Shown here: positions 14,468-22,240 of the stretch, one piece after another
Layout: the number at the start of each line of letters is the position of its first letter
Position numbering within the stretch: the stretch's first letter is position 1
NCBI GenBank assembly: GCA_017450325.1
Contig: JAFSVB010000001.1
Span: forward strand, 1 to 44,121
Length of the DNA stretch: 44,121 bases
Reading direction: 5' to 3'
Origin: Bacilli bacterium
GTDB taxonomy: Bacteria; Bacillota_I; Bacilli_A; RFN20; CAG-826
Program-made: the position numbers and the translations under genes
Notes under the pieces: model-generated
The model's input: only the letters and a program-made list of their open reading frames with translations
Databases searched by the model: none
What the model was told of the DNA's origin: nothing

Positions 14468-16048
14468 TTATTTGCCCTCCTTGGCATCTTCTTCCATCAT
14501 GTCGAGGATGATCTTCGCGCCTTTGCGGCCGTTGGTGACCGCAGGACCCATGCCATCGCCCGAAATCTGATGGGCGCCCGCGAAGGAGAGTCCTTGGATG
14601 TAATTCTCCTTCTCGCCCATTTGCAAACGGGCGACGATGTGGTCGTCCATCGTGTGCATATAGCCGTATACCGAGCCTTGGTAAGCGCCCGTGTAATGAG
14701 AGATCGTCACGGGGGTCTCCACCACGATTTCCAGGATGTGGTCGCGGAGGTTCACGCCGAGCCTCTTCGACTCGAGGTCGATAAAGTGCTCCGCGTTCTT
14801 TTGCCGCATCTGACGATAGTTTTCTTCATTGACCCCGAACCAGCCCTCGGGACGAGGGAGCGTGGTGATGGAATAGATGCAGGTGCCCTTTGGAGAGCAG
14901 CCGGGGTTCGCCAAATTGGTACAGATCGAGGTGACGTAGTTATAGGGCCCTTCGGTGGAGCCTTCCTTCCAGATCTCGCTTAGGTCCATGCCTTCGGCGG
15001 CGTAGAAGGTGCTGTAGTCCTTGATGCCAAGCTCCTCGGCGCTCTTGTCTAAGAGCATAACGACCGAGAAGCAGGTGACGCCGATGGTTTTGGCGTTGAC
15101 GAACTTGATCGCGCCTTCGGGCACGGCGCTTAAGGGCTCGATCATCTGGGTATAGGCCTTATCCGGATAGGCGGAGCAGACGACATAGCGCGCCTTGATT
15201 TCTTCGCCGCTTGCAAGGCGCACGCCTTCGACGTGGCCGTTTTCGACAAGGATCTTATCGACGCGCTGGCCGAATTCGACCTGGCAGCCCATTTCCATGG
15301 CGCGTTCGCACATTTTCAATGACATCTCGTGTGAGAACTTCTTAGGAACATAGGAGCCATAGCCGAGGTAATCCGCCATCAAGACCGCCCAAATCGTAAA
15401 GGGCAGGTTCTCCAAGACGTCCCCGACATAAATCCAATAGGCGGAGAGGATATCGACCGCCTTTTGGGGCAAATGGAATGTGTCGATGACCTCTTTGGCG
15501 CTATAGCCCGCCGTCTTGACGAACTTCTCGTGCTTGAGGAGCATCTGCACTTTGGACATATGGGTGACCGAGAGGACGTTGACGGAATCGTAGACCGTAT
15601 TGCACAGTTGCAAAAGCTCGAGGATTTTCTGATAGAGTGAACCATCGGGATCACCACAGGCATCCGCGATTTCCTTCGCAGGCGTCTCGAAATTGCCATG
15701 GTCCCCCGGATGGACGAGGACGGAAGTCCCCGTCTTGCCATCGACGAATCGATAGGCGTCTGGGACGCGTAGCCACTCGATGTCCACGCCCATCTCATCG
15801 AAGAAGTTGCGGATTTTTAACGGGCACTCCTTCGGGCCGATGGACATCATTTCATGAAGCGTGCCTTCAATCTCAACACCACCACGGACAAAGGAAGTCG
15901 CGACGCCTCCGGGGAGGTTATGCTGCTCGAGGACGAGCACTTTCTTTCCTTTTTTCGCGAGGGTGAGGGCCGAGGCGAGGCCAGCGAGGGCGCCGCCGAT
16001 GACGATGACATCATAACGGTCCTCAAAGTATTTTTGTTTTTCTGGCAT
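14468..16048 (-). CDS. FAD-dependent oxidoreductase of the phytoene desaturase/RetSat (CrtI-like) family
   Basis: The 526-residue protein starts with a dinucleotide-binding fold (VIVIGGALAGLASALTLA, 15-32; VLVLEQHNLPGGVATSF, 37-53) and ends with the CrtI-type closing motif (GLSFAGAHQISGDGMGPAV, about 488-506). Family members desaturate, isomerise or saturate polyene chains: phytoene desaturase, prolycopene isomerase, retinol saturase. No carotenoid genes (CrtB/CrtE) are near, so carotenoid synthesis is unlikely. Between a PAI-like fatty acid isomerase and an electron-supplying reductase, a role in reducing or isomerising unsaturated acyl chains fits best, as inference. No signal peptide. SD AAAGGA seven bases before the ATG. 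Confidence 0.82.
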   Translation of the reverse strand: MPEKQKYFEDRYDVIVIGGALAGLASALTLAKKGKKVLVLEQHNLPGGVATSFVRGGVEIEGTLHEMMSIGPKECPLKIRNFFDEMGVDIEWLRVPDAYRFVDGKTGTSVLVHPGDHGNFETPAKEIADACGDPDGSLYQKILELLQLCNTVYDSVNVLSVTHMSKVQMLLKHEKFVKTAGYSAKEVIDTFHLPQKAVDILSAYWIYVGDVLENLPFTIWAVLMADYLGYGSYVPKKFSHEMSLKMCERAMEMGCQVEFGQRVDKILVENGHVEGVRLASGEEIKARYVVCSAYPDKAYTQMIEPLSAVPEGAIKFVNAKTIGVTCFSVVMLLDKSAEELGIKDYSTFYAAEGMDLSEIWKEGSTEGPYNYVTSICTNLANPGCSPKGTCIYSITTLPRPEGWFGVNEENYRQMRQKNAEHFIDLESKRLGVNLRDHILEIVVETPVTISHYTGAYQGSVYGYMHTMDDHIVARLQMGEKENYIQGLSFAGAHQISGDGMGPAVTNGRKGAKIILDMMEEDAKEGK

Positions 16049-16069
16049 GTTGCAGTCCTTTCATAGAGG

Positions 16070-16095
16070 CAAGGGGGCTCAAACGAACCCCCTTG
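16070..16095 (-). other. Perfect 8-bp intercistronic hairpin without T-run
   Basis: CAAGGGGG (16070-16077), 10-nt loop, CCCCCTTG (16088-16095). It lies in the 65-bp gap between the PAI-like and CrtI-like genes. Neither strand has a T-tract after it, so it is more likely an mRNA-stabilising or processing element than a terminator. Confidence 0.55.
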
Positions 16096-16113
16096 AGAAA
16101 TATTAATGAGTTA

Positions 16114-17541
16114 TTAGCGGAAGAAACGCTCGACAAGGTCGCGGGAATACTCCACGGTTTCGTCCATGTCGCCGAAGGACATGATCTCACCCGCGTAGTA
16201 CGTGTTGTTCTGGCCCTGCATGGCCTCGACTTTCTCGTACCAGCCGGCGGCATAGTCCTCGGAGAAAACGTGCGGGAAGTAATAAGCTTGGAATTCGTAG
16301 ATGATCTTATCCTTGCCTTCTTCCTTGATGGGCGGGATGCCGAGTTTGGCGATGTCCTCGAGGACGGTCTTCTTAGTCGCTTCGTATTCGAGTTCCGGAC
16401 GCGCCTTATATTGTTTTAGGCTCTCACTGGGATCTTTGTGCTTGCGAAGGACATAGGAGACGAGCGGCTGATCCGGCTCGTTGCCCCAGCGCATATAGAA
16501 CACCATGCCATGGCCAAGGGTCTCCGGCGTCATGTTGTCGACGACGTAGAAAGAGGCTTCCGGATAGTTTTCCTTCGCGGTGATATAAGCCATCGTGTCA
16601 TAACGCTCGTAGTCGATCTTGGAGAAGAGCTCGCGTTCCTTCTCGGTGACGTCGAGATAGGAATCAAGGCCTTGCGCGACGGGGTTATTGATCGTGCCGA
16701 CCTGAAGCGGGGCGGTGATGATGAGCTTGTCGAAGACTTCCTCTTTGCCGTTGACCGTGATGGTGACTTTCTCGCCACGGACGATCTTGGTGATGTTGGA
16801 ATTCAGAAGCGCGGGGTGCTTTAACTTGGCGTTGAGGGCTTCGTAGATACTCTGCGTGCCGTCTTTCCAAGTCCAAAGATTGACGTTAACGAAGTTCATC
16901 ATCGTCTGGAAGTCCAAGTATTTCAGGACATAAGCCGCGGGGATTTCGTCGAAATAGCCATAGCCAAACGACGTGAAGGGCTGGACCCAGATTTCGGTGA
17001 CGAGGGGGCACTTGTTGAGCTCACAGAACTTCTTGAAGGGCATCGCGAGGTCCTTCAGGTTCTCGTTCACACCAGAGACCGGCTCGCGCCCTGGGGTGAC
17101 CGCGAAGCCTTCATAACGGCCTTCGGAAACGCCGCGGTGTCCGCAGATGTCATATCCTTTATATTTCGTTTCGAGGATTTCGCCGAACTTCTTGATTTGC
17201 TTTTTCAGCTTCAGTAGATGTGGGATGTTGAAGAGTTTCTTGTCGAAACGGTGGTCGGGTTGACCGTTGGGGAGACGATAGGTGCGATGCAGGCGAGGTC
17301 CATTGTGGTCAACGCCGGCGAAAAGCTCGACATCGTGAACTGCGTAATAAGACGGAACGCCCATAATCGCGCCCATTTCATAACGCTTGCCATTCCAAGT
17401 GGGGGAGTGGCATTTGCCACCTACGTGATCGGTCTTCTCGAAGATCACATAGTTCTCGTAGCCTTTCTGCTCGAGATACATGCCGGCGCTCAAGCCAGCC
17501 GGCCCACCACCGATAATGGCGATTCGAATGTTCTTTTCCAT
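16114..17541 (-). CDS. Polyunsaturated fatty acid isomerase-like flavoprotein (PAI/linoleate isomerase family)
   Basis: The 475 residues match, as I recall the family, the Propionibacterium acnes linoleate isomerase PAI, which makes trans-10,cis-12 conjugated linoleic acid from free linoleic acid with FAD. Shared landmarks are the N-terminal fold (IAIIGGGPAGLSAGMYLEQ, 7-25; TDHVGGKCHSP, 37-47; YEMGAIMGVPSY, 54-65), the middle (FGYGYFDEIPAAYVLKYLD, LWTWKDGTQ) and the C-terminus (YYFPHVFSEDY, AGWYEKVEAMQG, YYAGEIMSFGDMDE). Several segments are nearly superimposable, so this is more than a generic amine-oxidase fold. Cytoplasmic, no signal. SD GGAAGGAT directly precedes the ATG. First gene of a three-gene redox operon, divergent from the acyl-activation genes. 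Substrate remains inference. Confidence 0.82.
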   Translation of the reverse strand: MEKNIRIAIIGGGPAGLSAGMYLEQKGYENYVIFEKTDHVGGKCHSPTWNGKRYEMGAIMGVPSYYAVHDVELFAGVDHNGPRLHRTYRLPNGQPDHRFDKKLFNIPHLLKLKKQIKKFGEILETKYKGYDICGHRGVSEGRYEGFAVTPGREPVSGVNENLKDLAMPFKKFCELNKCPLVTEIWVQPFTSFGYGYFDEIPAAYVLKYLDFQTMMNFVNVNLWTWKDGTQSIYEALNAKLKHPALLNSNITKIVRGEKVTITVNGKEEVFDKLIITAPLQVGTINNPVAQGLDSYLDVTEKERELFSKIDYERYDTMAYITAKENYPEASFYVVDNMTPETLGHGMVFYMRWGNEPDQPLVSYVLRKHKDPSESLKQYKARPELEYEATKKTVLEDIAKLGIPPIKEEGKDKIIYEFQAYYFPHVFSEDYAAGWYEKVEAMQGQNNTYYAGEIMSFGDMDETVEYSRDLVERFFR

Positions 17542-17619
17542 ATCCTTCCTTTCATCAATATTGGAAAACTTGTACCCTCATTGTACTCGTTGTTCTATGA
17601 TTTTTACATAAAAGCAAAT

Positions 17620-18960
17620 ATGATTTTCCACCGTTTTGAAACATTCTTTGGCCTTTTGAGGGCACAAGCATCCGAACGGATTGCTCTTAAATTTGAGCAA
17701 GACCACGTTTTATGCACTTGGACATTTGGGGAGCTCGTTCAGCGGATGGAGCATTTCCCATTGCCCGATTCCCGCTGCATTGGCGTATTCGCCTCGACCA
17801 CGCCGGAATCGATCCTTACTATTTTCGCGCTTGCGGGCAGGCGGAGGATCGTACTGCTAAACCCCGATGACCCCATCGAGAAACTGCGCATGCAGATTCG
17901 GGCCACGCACGTCGATATGCTCTTAGGAGACGAGGAGCTCGCGAAAGAGTTCGAGGGTGACCTCGACCACGACCACTTACGAGAAGAAAACGACATTCTC
18001 TTCTTCACCTCGGGCACGACCTCGAAGGCTAAGGCCGTCGTGCTGACGGAAGAATCCTTATGCTCCGCCGCTTATAACGGTGGATCGATGCTCCTTCTCC
18101 GTCCGGAAGACCGCTTTTTGTCCGTCTTGCCTTTGTCCCATGTGTTCGGTTTTGTCTGCGCTCTTCTATGGCCGTTATCCTTTGGGGCGTGTGTCTGCCT
18201 TGGGAGAGGGCTGCAGAACATTTTCTTCGACTTTGACTTCTTTCGCCCAACAGTCGCAAGCCTTGTCCCTCAGATGGCCGCTTTCCTATGCGCGAAAAAT
18301 TTGCTGAACGAAGAACTTTATTTGGTTCTTATCGGCGCAGGAGATTGCGACGATAGCGTCTTGCAAGCCCTGCAGGAAAAAGGAATCCGCGTGAGCTTTG
18401 GTTATGGCTTGACCGAGACAAGCTCTGGCATCGCCTTATCCGTAGGAATGAACCCGCGGGCCATGTCGATCTGCCCCGATTACCGCATCGAGATCGCTAA
18501 CGATGGCGAAATCCTCGTCCATGGAGGTCCGACCTTCATGAAGGGCTACTATGGAGATGAGATCAACACGCGCAGCGTCCTTTCCAAAGGGGTCCTCCAT
18601 ACGGGCGACCTCGGGAGGCTCGAAACGGGTTTGCTCTATCTGACGGGGAGAAAGAAAGAAATTCTTGTATTCAATGACGGAAGCAAGCTCTTCATTCCGG
18701 AATTCGAGGCGGATTTACGCGAATATTTGACTCCAGACGCCGATTTTGCCATCATGCAGGGAAAGCGTGGCGAAGTGGTTCTTTATATCCATAAACCCGT
18801 CGATGTCGAAAAGCAGGTCGCCGACTTCAATACCCATTATCCCCGCTCCCAACAAATCACAAGAATCATCTACGCCGACAAACCTTTGCCGCGAACGCAA
18901 ACCAACAAAGTCCAACGTTATTTGATCAACATCCATGAAGGAGCAAACCATGAATCGTGA
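17620..18960 (+). CDS. AMP-forming acyl-activating enzyme (acyl-ACP or acyl-CoA synthetase)
   Basis: Activates a carboxylic acid as acyl-AMP and transfers it to a thiol, here probably the carrier protein encoded next. The 446 residues show the ANL superfamily motifs: FFTSGTTSKAKAVVLT (128-143), YGLTETSSGIA (262-272), HTGDLGRL (327-334) and the C-terminal catalytic Lys in LPRTQTNKVQR (Lys430). It is shorter than typical fatty acyl-CoA ligases (500-560), with a compact C-terminal domain. The upstream 400 bases of open frame lie opposite the PAI-like gene and are rejected. No SD precedes the ATG at 17620; TACATA ends 9 bp upstream. Overlaps the ACP gene by 11 bp. Confidence 0.85.
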   Translation: MIFHRFETFFGLLRAQASERIALKFEQDHVLCTWTFGELVQRMEHFPLPDSRCIGVFASTTPESILTIFALAGRRRIVLLNPDDPIEKLRMQIRATHVDMLLGDEELAKEFEGDLDHDHLREENDILFFTSGTTSKAKAVVLTEESLCSAAYNGGSMLLLRPEDRFLSVLPLSHVFGFVCALLWPLSFGACVCLGRGLQNIFFDFDFFRPTVASLVPQMAAFLCAKNLLNEELYLVLIGAGDCDDSVLQALQEKGIRVSFGYGLTETSSGIALSVGMNPRAMSICPDYRIEIANDGEILVHGGPTFMKGYYGDEINTRSVLSKGVLHTGDLGRLETGLLYLTGRKKEILVFNDGSKLFIPEFEADLREYLTPDADFAIMQGKRGEVVLYIHKPVDVEKQVADFNTHYPRSQQITRIIYADKPLPRTQTNKVQRYLINIHEGANHES

Positions 18961-19201
18961 AGAAATCACCGAGAAGATCGCGGAGATCGTCCGCATCAAC
19001 ATGCCTGGATTTGACGACATAGAGCTCGTCGAATCCACGCGCATCAATAACGAGGCCGGTTTCGACTCCATGACCTTCGTCTATGTGATGTGCAAAATCG
19101 AGGCCGCTTTTGATATTTCTATTCCGAAACGCCGCTGGGAGAAGATGGCGACGCTTGGCGATGTCGTGGACGCGGTTGAAAAGGAACTCGCGAAAAAATA
19201 A
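18950..19201 (+). CDS. Acyl carrier protein
   Basis: An 83-residue acidic helical carrier with the phosphopantetheine site GFDSMTF (Ser40). The region after the Ser (MTFVYVMCKIEAAFDISIP) follows the ACP helix-II pattern. It is dedicated rather than the housekeeping AcpP, whose motif is usually DSLD. ATG at 18950 has AAGGAG six bases upstream; an ATG at 18935 lies before this SD and is rejected. Between an acyl-activating enzyme and an acyl-ACP thioesterase it probably carries the acyl chain through a short pathway. Its stop overlaps the thioesterase start (TAATG). Confidence 0.88.
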   Translation: MNREEITEKIAEIVRINMPGFDDIELVESTRINNEAGFDSMTFVYVMCKIEAAFDISIPKRRWEKMATLGDVVDAVEKELAKK

Positions 19202-19908
19202 TGTCTTCCTCCATTTACCAACTTTCTTTAACGCTTCGCGCGGGGCACGTCGATTTTCGTCGTCACCTCCGTCCATCCGAATTAATGCGTCTATTCCAAG
19301 AGTGTTGCATCGCCCACACCGAAGAACTCGGAATGGGGCGCGCCATGACGCTCGACAGAGGCTTTCTTTGGGTTGTTGATTCGCTTCATTTCAGCGTGAC
19401 CCGCTGGCCGGAATATGACGAGGACATAACCTTGAGATGCTATCCAGGTCGCACGCTCCACTACTTGTTCCCGCGTTATCTGGAGGTTGTGGATAGTCAT
19501 GGCGAGGTTTGCGTCCGAGCCACCTCCCTTTGGTCACTCATCGACGAGAAGACACGGTCTCTTATTGACCCTAAGGAAAAAGGCATCGTCATCGAGGGGA
19601 ATGAGCACGGCGACGAAATCGCTCCCGCCATGGGCATGCCCGTCCAGTCGATTCCCGATGTTCGGACGCTGGTCGCCCATTATTCCAACGTAGACATAAA
19701 CGGACATATGAACAATGCCGCCTATATGGATTTCATCATGGATTCTTTTTCCGAGGACGACCTCGAGAATAAGACCATAAAGGACATCGTTTTGTGCTTC
19801 AAAAAGGAAATCCGTCTGGGGCAAACCGTGGAAGTAACCATTGGAAAAATCAAGGACTCCTATTTCGCGTTTAGTCCCTATTTCTCTGCAAAAGTCGCAT
19901 TGATTTAA
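19201..19908 (+). CDS. Acyl-ACP thioesterase (FatA/FatB-like double hotdog)
   Basis: Hydrolyses acyl-ACP to free fatty acid. The 235-residue chain has two hotdog repeats: an N-terminal half (DFRRHLRPSELMRLFQE, 18-34) and a C-terminal half with NVDINGHMNNAAYMDF (163-178). The latter gives the Asp165, Asn167 and His169 set corresponding to the D-x-N-x-H site of plant and bacterial acyl-ACP thioesterases. Length is typical for bacterial members. Translation is probably coupled to the ACP gene through TAATG; no close SD. Last gene of the ligase-ACP-thioesterase unit. Confidence 0.88.
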   Translation: MSSSIYQLSLTLRAGHVDFRRHLRPSELMRLFQECCIAHTEELGMGRAMTLDRGFLWVVDSLHFSVTRWPEYDEDITLRCYPGRTLHYLFPRYLEVVDSHGEVCVRATSLWSLIDEKTRSLIDPKEKGIVIEGNEHGDEIAPAMGMPVQSIPDVRTLVAHYSNVDINGHMNNAAYMDFIMDSFSEDDLENKTIKDIVLCFKKEIRLGQTVEVTIGKIKDSYFAFSPYFSAKVALI

Positions 19909-19931
19909 AAACGAGGGCCCGAAGGCCCCGT
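19905..19931 (-). terminator. Intrinsic terminator after the hydrogenase gene
   Basis: Minus strand ACGGGGCC-TTCG-GGCCCTCGT followed by TTTTTAAAT, with one bulged base and one G-T pair. The UUCG loop favours stability. It also lies just past the convergent thioesterase stop. Confidence 0.7.
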
Positions 19932-19934
19932 GGA

Positions 19935-21362
19935 TTATTTAGGCAAATTCTCAATCGCTTCTTCAATGCTTTGCGCTTTGGCGAGCTTACCGTATTTGTC
20001 GACGTCGCCTTTATCGCGGGTCTCGTGCGTGAGACAACACGGCCCACCGATGCACCCACCGACGCAGCCCATGCCTTCAATGAAGTTGAAGTCGCGGTTC
20101 GGCGATTTTGCTTTCATCAAGGCGAGGCGGCAGTTATCAAGGCCATCGACGAAGATCGGTTTGGCTTCGAAGGTGGAGCCCTGCTCTTTCAAGGCTTCTT
20201 TCACCGCATCGGTCAAGCCGCCGGAGCGAGCGAAGATGCGGCCATAGTAGGAGGCGCTATCCAGAGCGGTCTCTTCGAGCGACTGTACATCGATTTCCTT
20301 CGCGTCGATCAAGGCCTGGAGTTCTTCGAACGTCAGCGCGACGTCGACATAGGGCTTGACGCGCTCGTCTTGGATTTCCTTCTTCTTCGCGATGCAAGGA
20401 CCGACGAAGATGATCTTGCTCTCGGGATGGTGTTCGCGAATCCATTTCGCGATGGTGGCCATTGGAGAGAGGTTATGGGAGATGTTATCGGCCAGAGCGG
20501 GGAAGTTCTTTTTGATGAAGGAGACGAACGTCGGGCAGCAGCTCGAGGTCAGGAATCCTTTTTCGGCGAGTTCCTTCGCCTCGGCGTAGCTAACCATGTC
20601 CGCACCGAGGGCAGCTTCCACGACTTCATGGAAGCCAAGGTGGTGCATCGCGGTGACGACCTGCCCTAGGGTAACGGATTTAAACTGACTCGCGATAGAG
20701 GGGGCGACGATCGCATAGACCGGATATTTCTTTGAGTATTCCGAATCTTTGAGAATGCCGATCGCGTCCTTGATGAAGGACTTATCCATAATCGCGCCGA
20801 AAGGGCACTGATAGACGCAAGCGCCACACTGGACGCACTTTTCGTCATCGACGACCGCGCACTTGTCCTCATCCATGGAAATGGCTTTGACCTTGCAGGC
20901 TTGGACGCAGGGACGGATGTAGTTCTGAATCGCGTTGTATTGGCAAGCCTTCGCGCACATGCCACAGTTGATGCAAAGGCTCTTGTCGATAAACGCGGCG
21001 CGGGTGCGCTCGTCAAAGTGGATGGCGCTGCGATGGCAAGCGCTGGAGCAGCGGTGTGCGATACAACCACGGCAGCGGCTGGTCACTTCATAGCCGCCGA
21101 GGGGGCATTCGTCACATGCGACGCGGATAACCTCAATGATATTGCTAATCGCCTTGTTGCCACCAAGGGCGAGCTTCATACGTTCATTCACGATTGCGCG
21201 CTCTTTGTAGATGCAGCAGCGGAACGACGGCTTTGGTCCCGGAACGATCTTCTCGGGAATCGAACCGTAGTCTTCTAACAAAGTATCGTTAAATAGTCCT
21301 CTGGCAATTTCCCTCAGGACCTTGTATTTCAATTCTTGGACGCGGGTATCAAATCGGTTCAT
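19935..21362 (-). CDS. Monomeric [FeFe] hydrogenase with ferredoxin-type N-terminal domains
   Basis: Interconverts H2 with protons and electrons, probably with ferredoxin. The 475 residues have a Cys-rich N-terminal half: CDEC/CRGC around 83-100, and two ferredoxin-like motifs, CINCGMCAKAC (130-140) and CVQCGACVYQCP (176-187). The H-cluster domain follows with L1 TSSCCPTF (272-279), L2 FVGPCIAKKKE (319-329) and L3 EGMGCVGGCIGG (429-440). L1 and L3 depart from group A (TSCCPxW; MACPGGC), suggesting a group B enzyme. No maturases HydEFG are in the window. ATG at 21362 has AGGAG seven bases upstream; the longer frame to 21458 is non-homologous. Electron disposal next to a fatty-acid redox cluster is suggestive, but it is a separate unit. 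Confidence 0.88.
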   Translation of the reverse strand: MNRFDTRVQELKYKVLREIARGLFNDTLLEDYGSIPEKIVPGPKPSFRCCIYKERAIVNERMKLALGGNKAISNIIEVIRVACDECPLGGYEVTSRCRGCIAHRCSSACHRSAIHFDERTRAAFIDKSLCINCGMCAKACQYNAIQNYIRPCVQACKVKAISMDEDKCAVVDDEKCVQCGACVYQCPFGAIMDKSFIKDAIGILKDSEYSKKYPVYAIVAPSIASQFKSVTLGQVVTAMHHLGFHEVVEAALGADMVSYAEAKELAEKGFLTSSCCPTFVSFIKKNFPALADNISHNLSPMATIAKWIREHHPESKIIFVGPCIAKKKEIQDERVKPYVDVALTFEELQALIDAKEIDVQSLEETALDSASYYGRIFARSGGLTDAVKEALKEQGSTFEAKPIFVDGLDNCRLALMKAKSPNRDFNFIEGMGCVGGCIGGPCCLTHETRDKGDVDKYGKLAKAQSIEEAIENLPK

Positions 21363-21474
21363 GTCGTATCTCCTGTTCAAGGCTATCTTACCCCACTTCC
21401 TTTGCCCGTGGTAGGCGCGCGCACGAAATAGACGATATTTGCAAATGAAGCCTGCCATATAATCAAGGGCGAAA

Positions 21475-21492
21475 TAAGCGCCTTTTTGCGCT
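21475..21492 (-). terminator. Weak candidate terminator after the HD gene
   Basis: Minus strand AGCGC-AAAAAG-GCGCT then TATTTC. Short stem, poor T-run. Confidence 0.3.
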
Positions 21493-21525
21493 CTCGTTTG
21501 AAAAATTACAGGCTTTTTGCGGAGA

Positions 21526-22143
21526 TTATCGGCCTATTTCGCGGAGATAATCACCGATAAAGCGCTCCGCTTCCCCGTTTTGTATCCACGCCCTTAACGT
21601 CGCGAGTCCGTCTTCGTTTATCGGGTCGTGCAGGAAGAGTTTCAAATACCCATTCGGGCCATACTTGTCCTTAAGGTGGCTCGAGGATATCTCGACGATT
21701 TCCTCGTTCGATGCAAGCGGATGATGGGCGAGCGCAAAGTCGACGCAACGCCGTAATACCCGCGCTGGGTTAAGGTCGCGGTCCGCTTCCGCGACGATCG
21801 CTCCATAGATGGTTCGAGGAGAGGACTTGCTCGAGGCGCGATGATCCTCCACCGCTTCAGCCATGGTCTGAATCTGCTCCGCCGAGAAGAATTTCAAAAG
21901 CTTTTCGTCTTCCCGCATCCATTTCGCGGAAGTCTTTTCATGGTCGTCTCGGCCAAAACGTATGCCGATATCATGATAAGCGGCAATGCAGTAAACCATG
22001 TCCAAATCGACGTCCAAAGCACCCGCGATGCGCAGACTGTTTTCCATCACCGTGCGAATATGAGAAAGGCCATGAGCGGGATCGACCCCTTCATAGCAAG
22101 GCAAAACCTGCTCTTCGATATACCGTTCCAATTCCTTGTTCAT
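21526..22143 (-). CDS. HD-domain phosphohydrolase of unknown substrate
   Basis: The 205-residue cytoplasmic protein has the HD metal-site order: HGLSHIRTVMEN (His near 29-33), AAYHDIGIRFG (HD near 65-66) and a later Asp in VAEADRDLNP (about 125). The DPAHGLSHIRTV start resembles YedJ/YfbR-like uncharacterised HD proteins; nucleotide or cyclic nucleotide hydrolysis is possible. It is not an HD-GYP protein. Start ATG at 22143; an upstream TGATAAAAT extended -10 leaves a short leader with GGATGG as weak SD. Divergent from the GGDEF gene across 97 bp. Confidence 0.78.
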   Translation of the reverse strand: MNKELERYIEEQVLPCYEGVDPAHGLSHIRTVMENSLRIAGALDVDLDMVYCIAAYHDIGIRFGRDDHEKTSAKWMREDEKLLKFFSAEQIQTMAEAVEDHRASSKSSPRTIYGAIVAEADRDLNPARVLRRCVDFALAHHPLASNEEIVEISSSHLKDKYGPNGYLKLFLHDPINEDGLATLRAWIQNGEAERFIGDYLREIGR

Positions 22144-22201
22144 CTCTATTTTCCATCCATTTTCCGACACTCGGTATTTTATCAAGAAGCAATCGTTCCT
22201 T

Positions 22202-22230
22202 TCGACTGCGGGCGTCTTTTGCTGTAATAT
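22202..22230 (+). promoter_or_regulatory. Candidate promoter of the GGDEF gene, near-leaderless
   Basis: TCGACT (22202-22207), 17-bp spacer, TAATAT (22225-22230). The ATG at 22241 is 10 bp past the -10, leaving a leader of about 3-4 nt and no SD. Confidence 0.48.
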
Positions 22231-22240
22231 ATTCTTGGCT

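Noticed and set aside
13292-16048. Carotenoid biosynthesis cluster, suggested by the CrtI-like gene
   Set aside because: No CrtB, CrtE or other isoprenoid genes are nearby; the neighbours are a fatty acid isomerase and acyl-ACP genes.
17218-17619. N-terminal extension of the acyl-activating enzyme frame
   Set aside because: Antisense to the PAI-like gene; the ANL family homology begins after the ATG at 17620.
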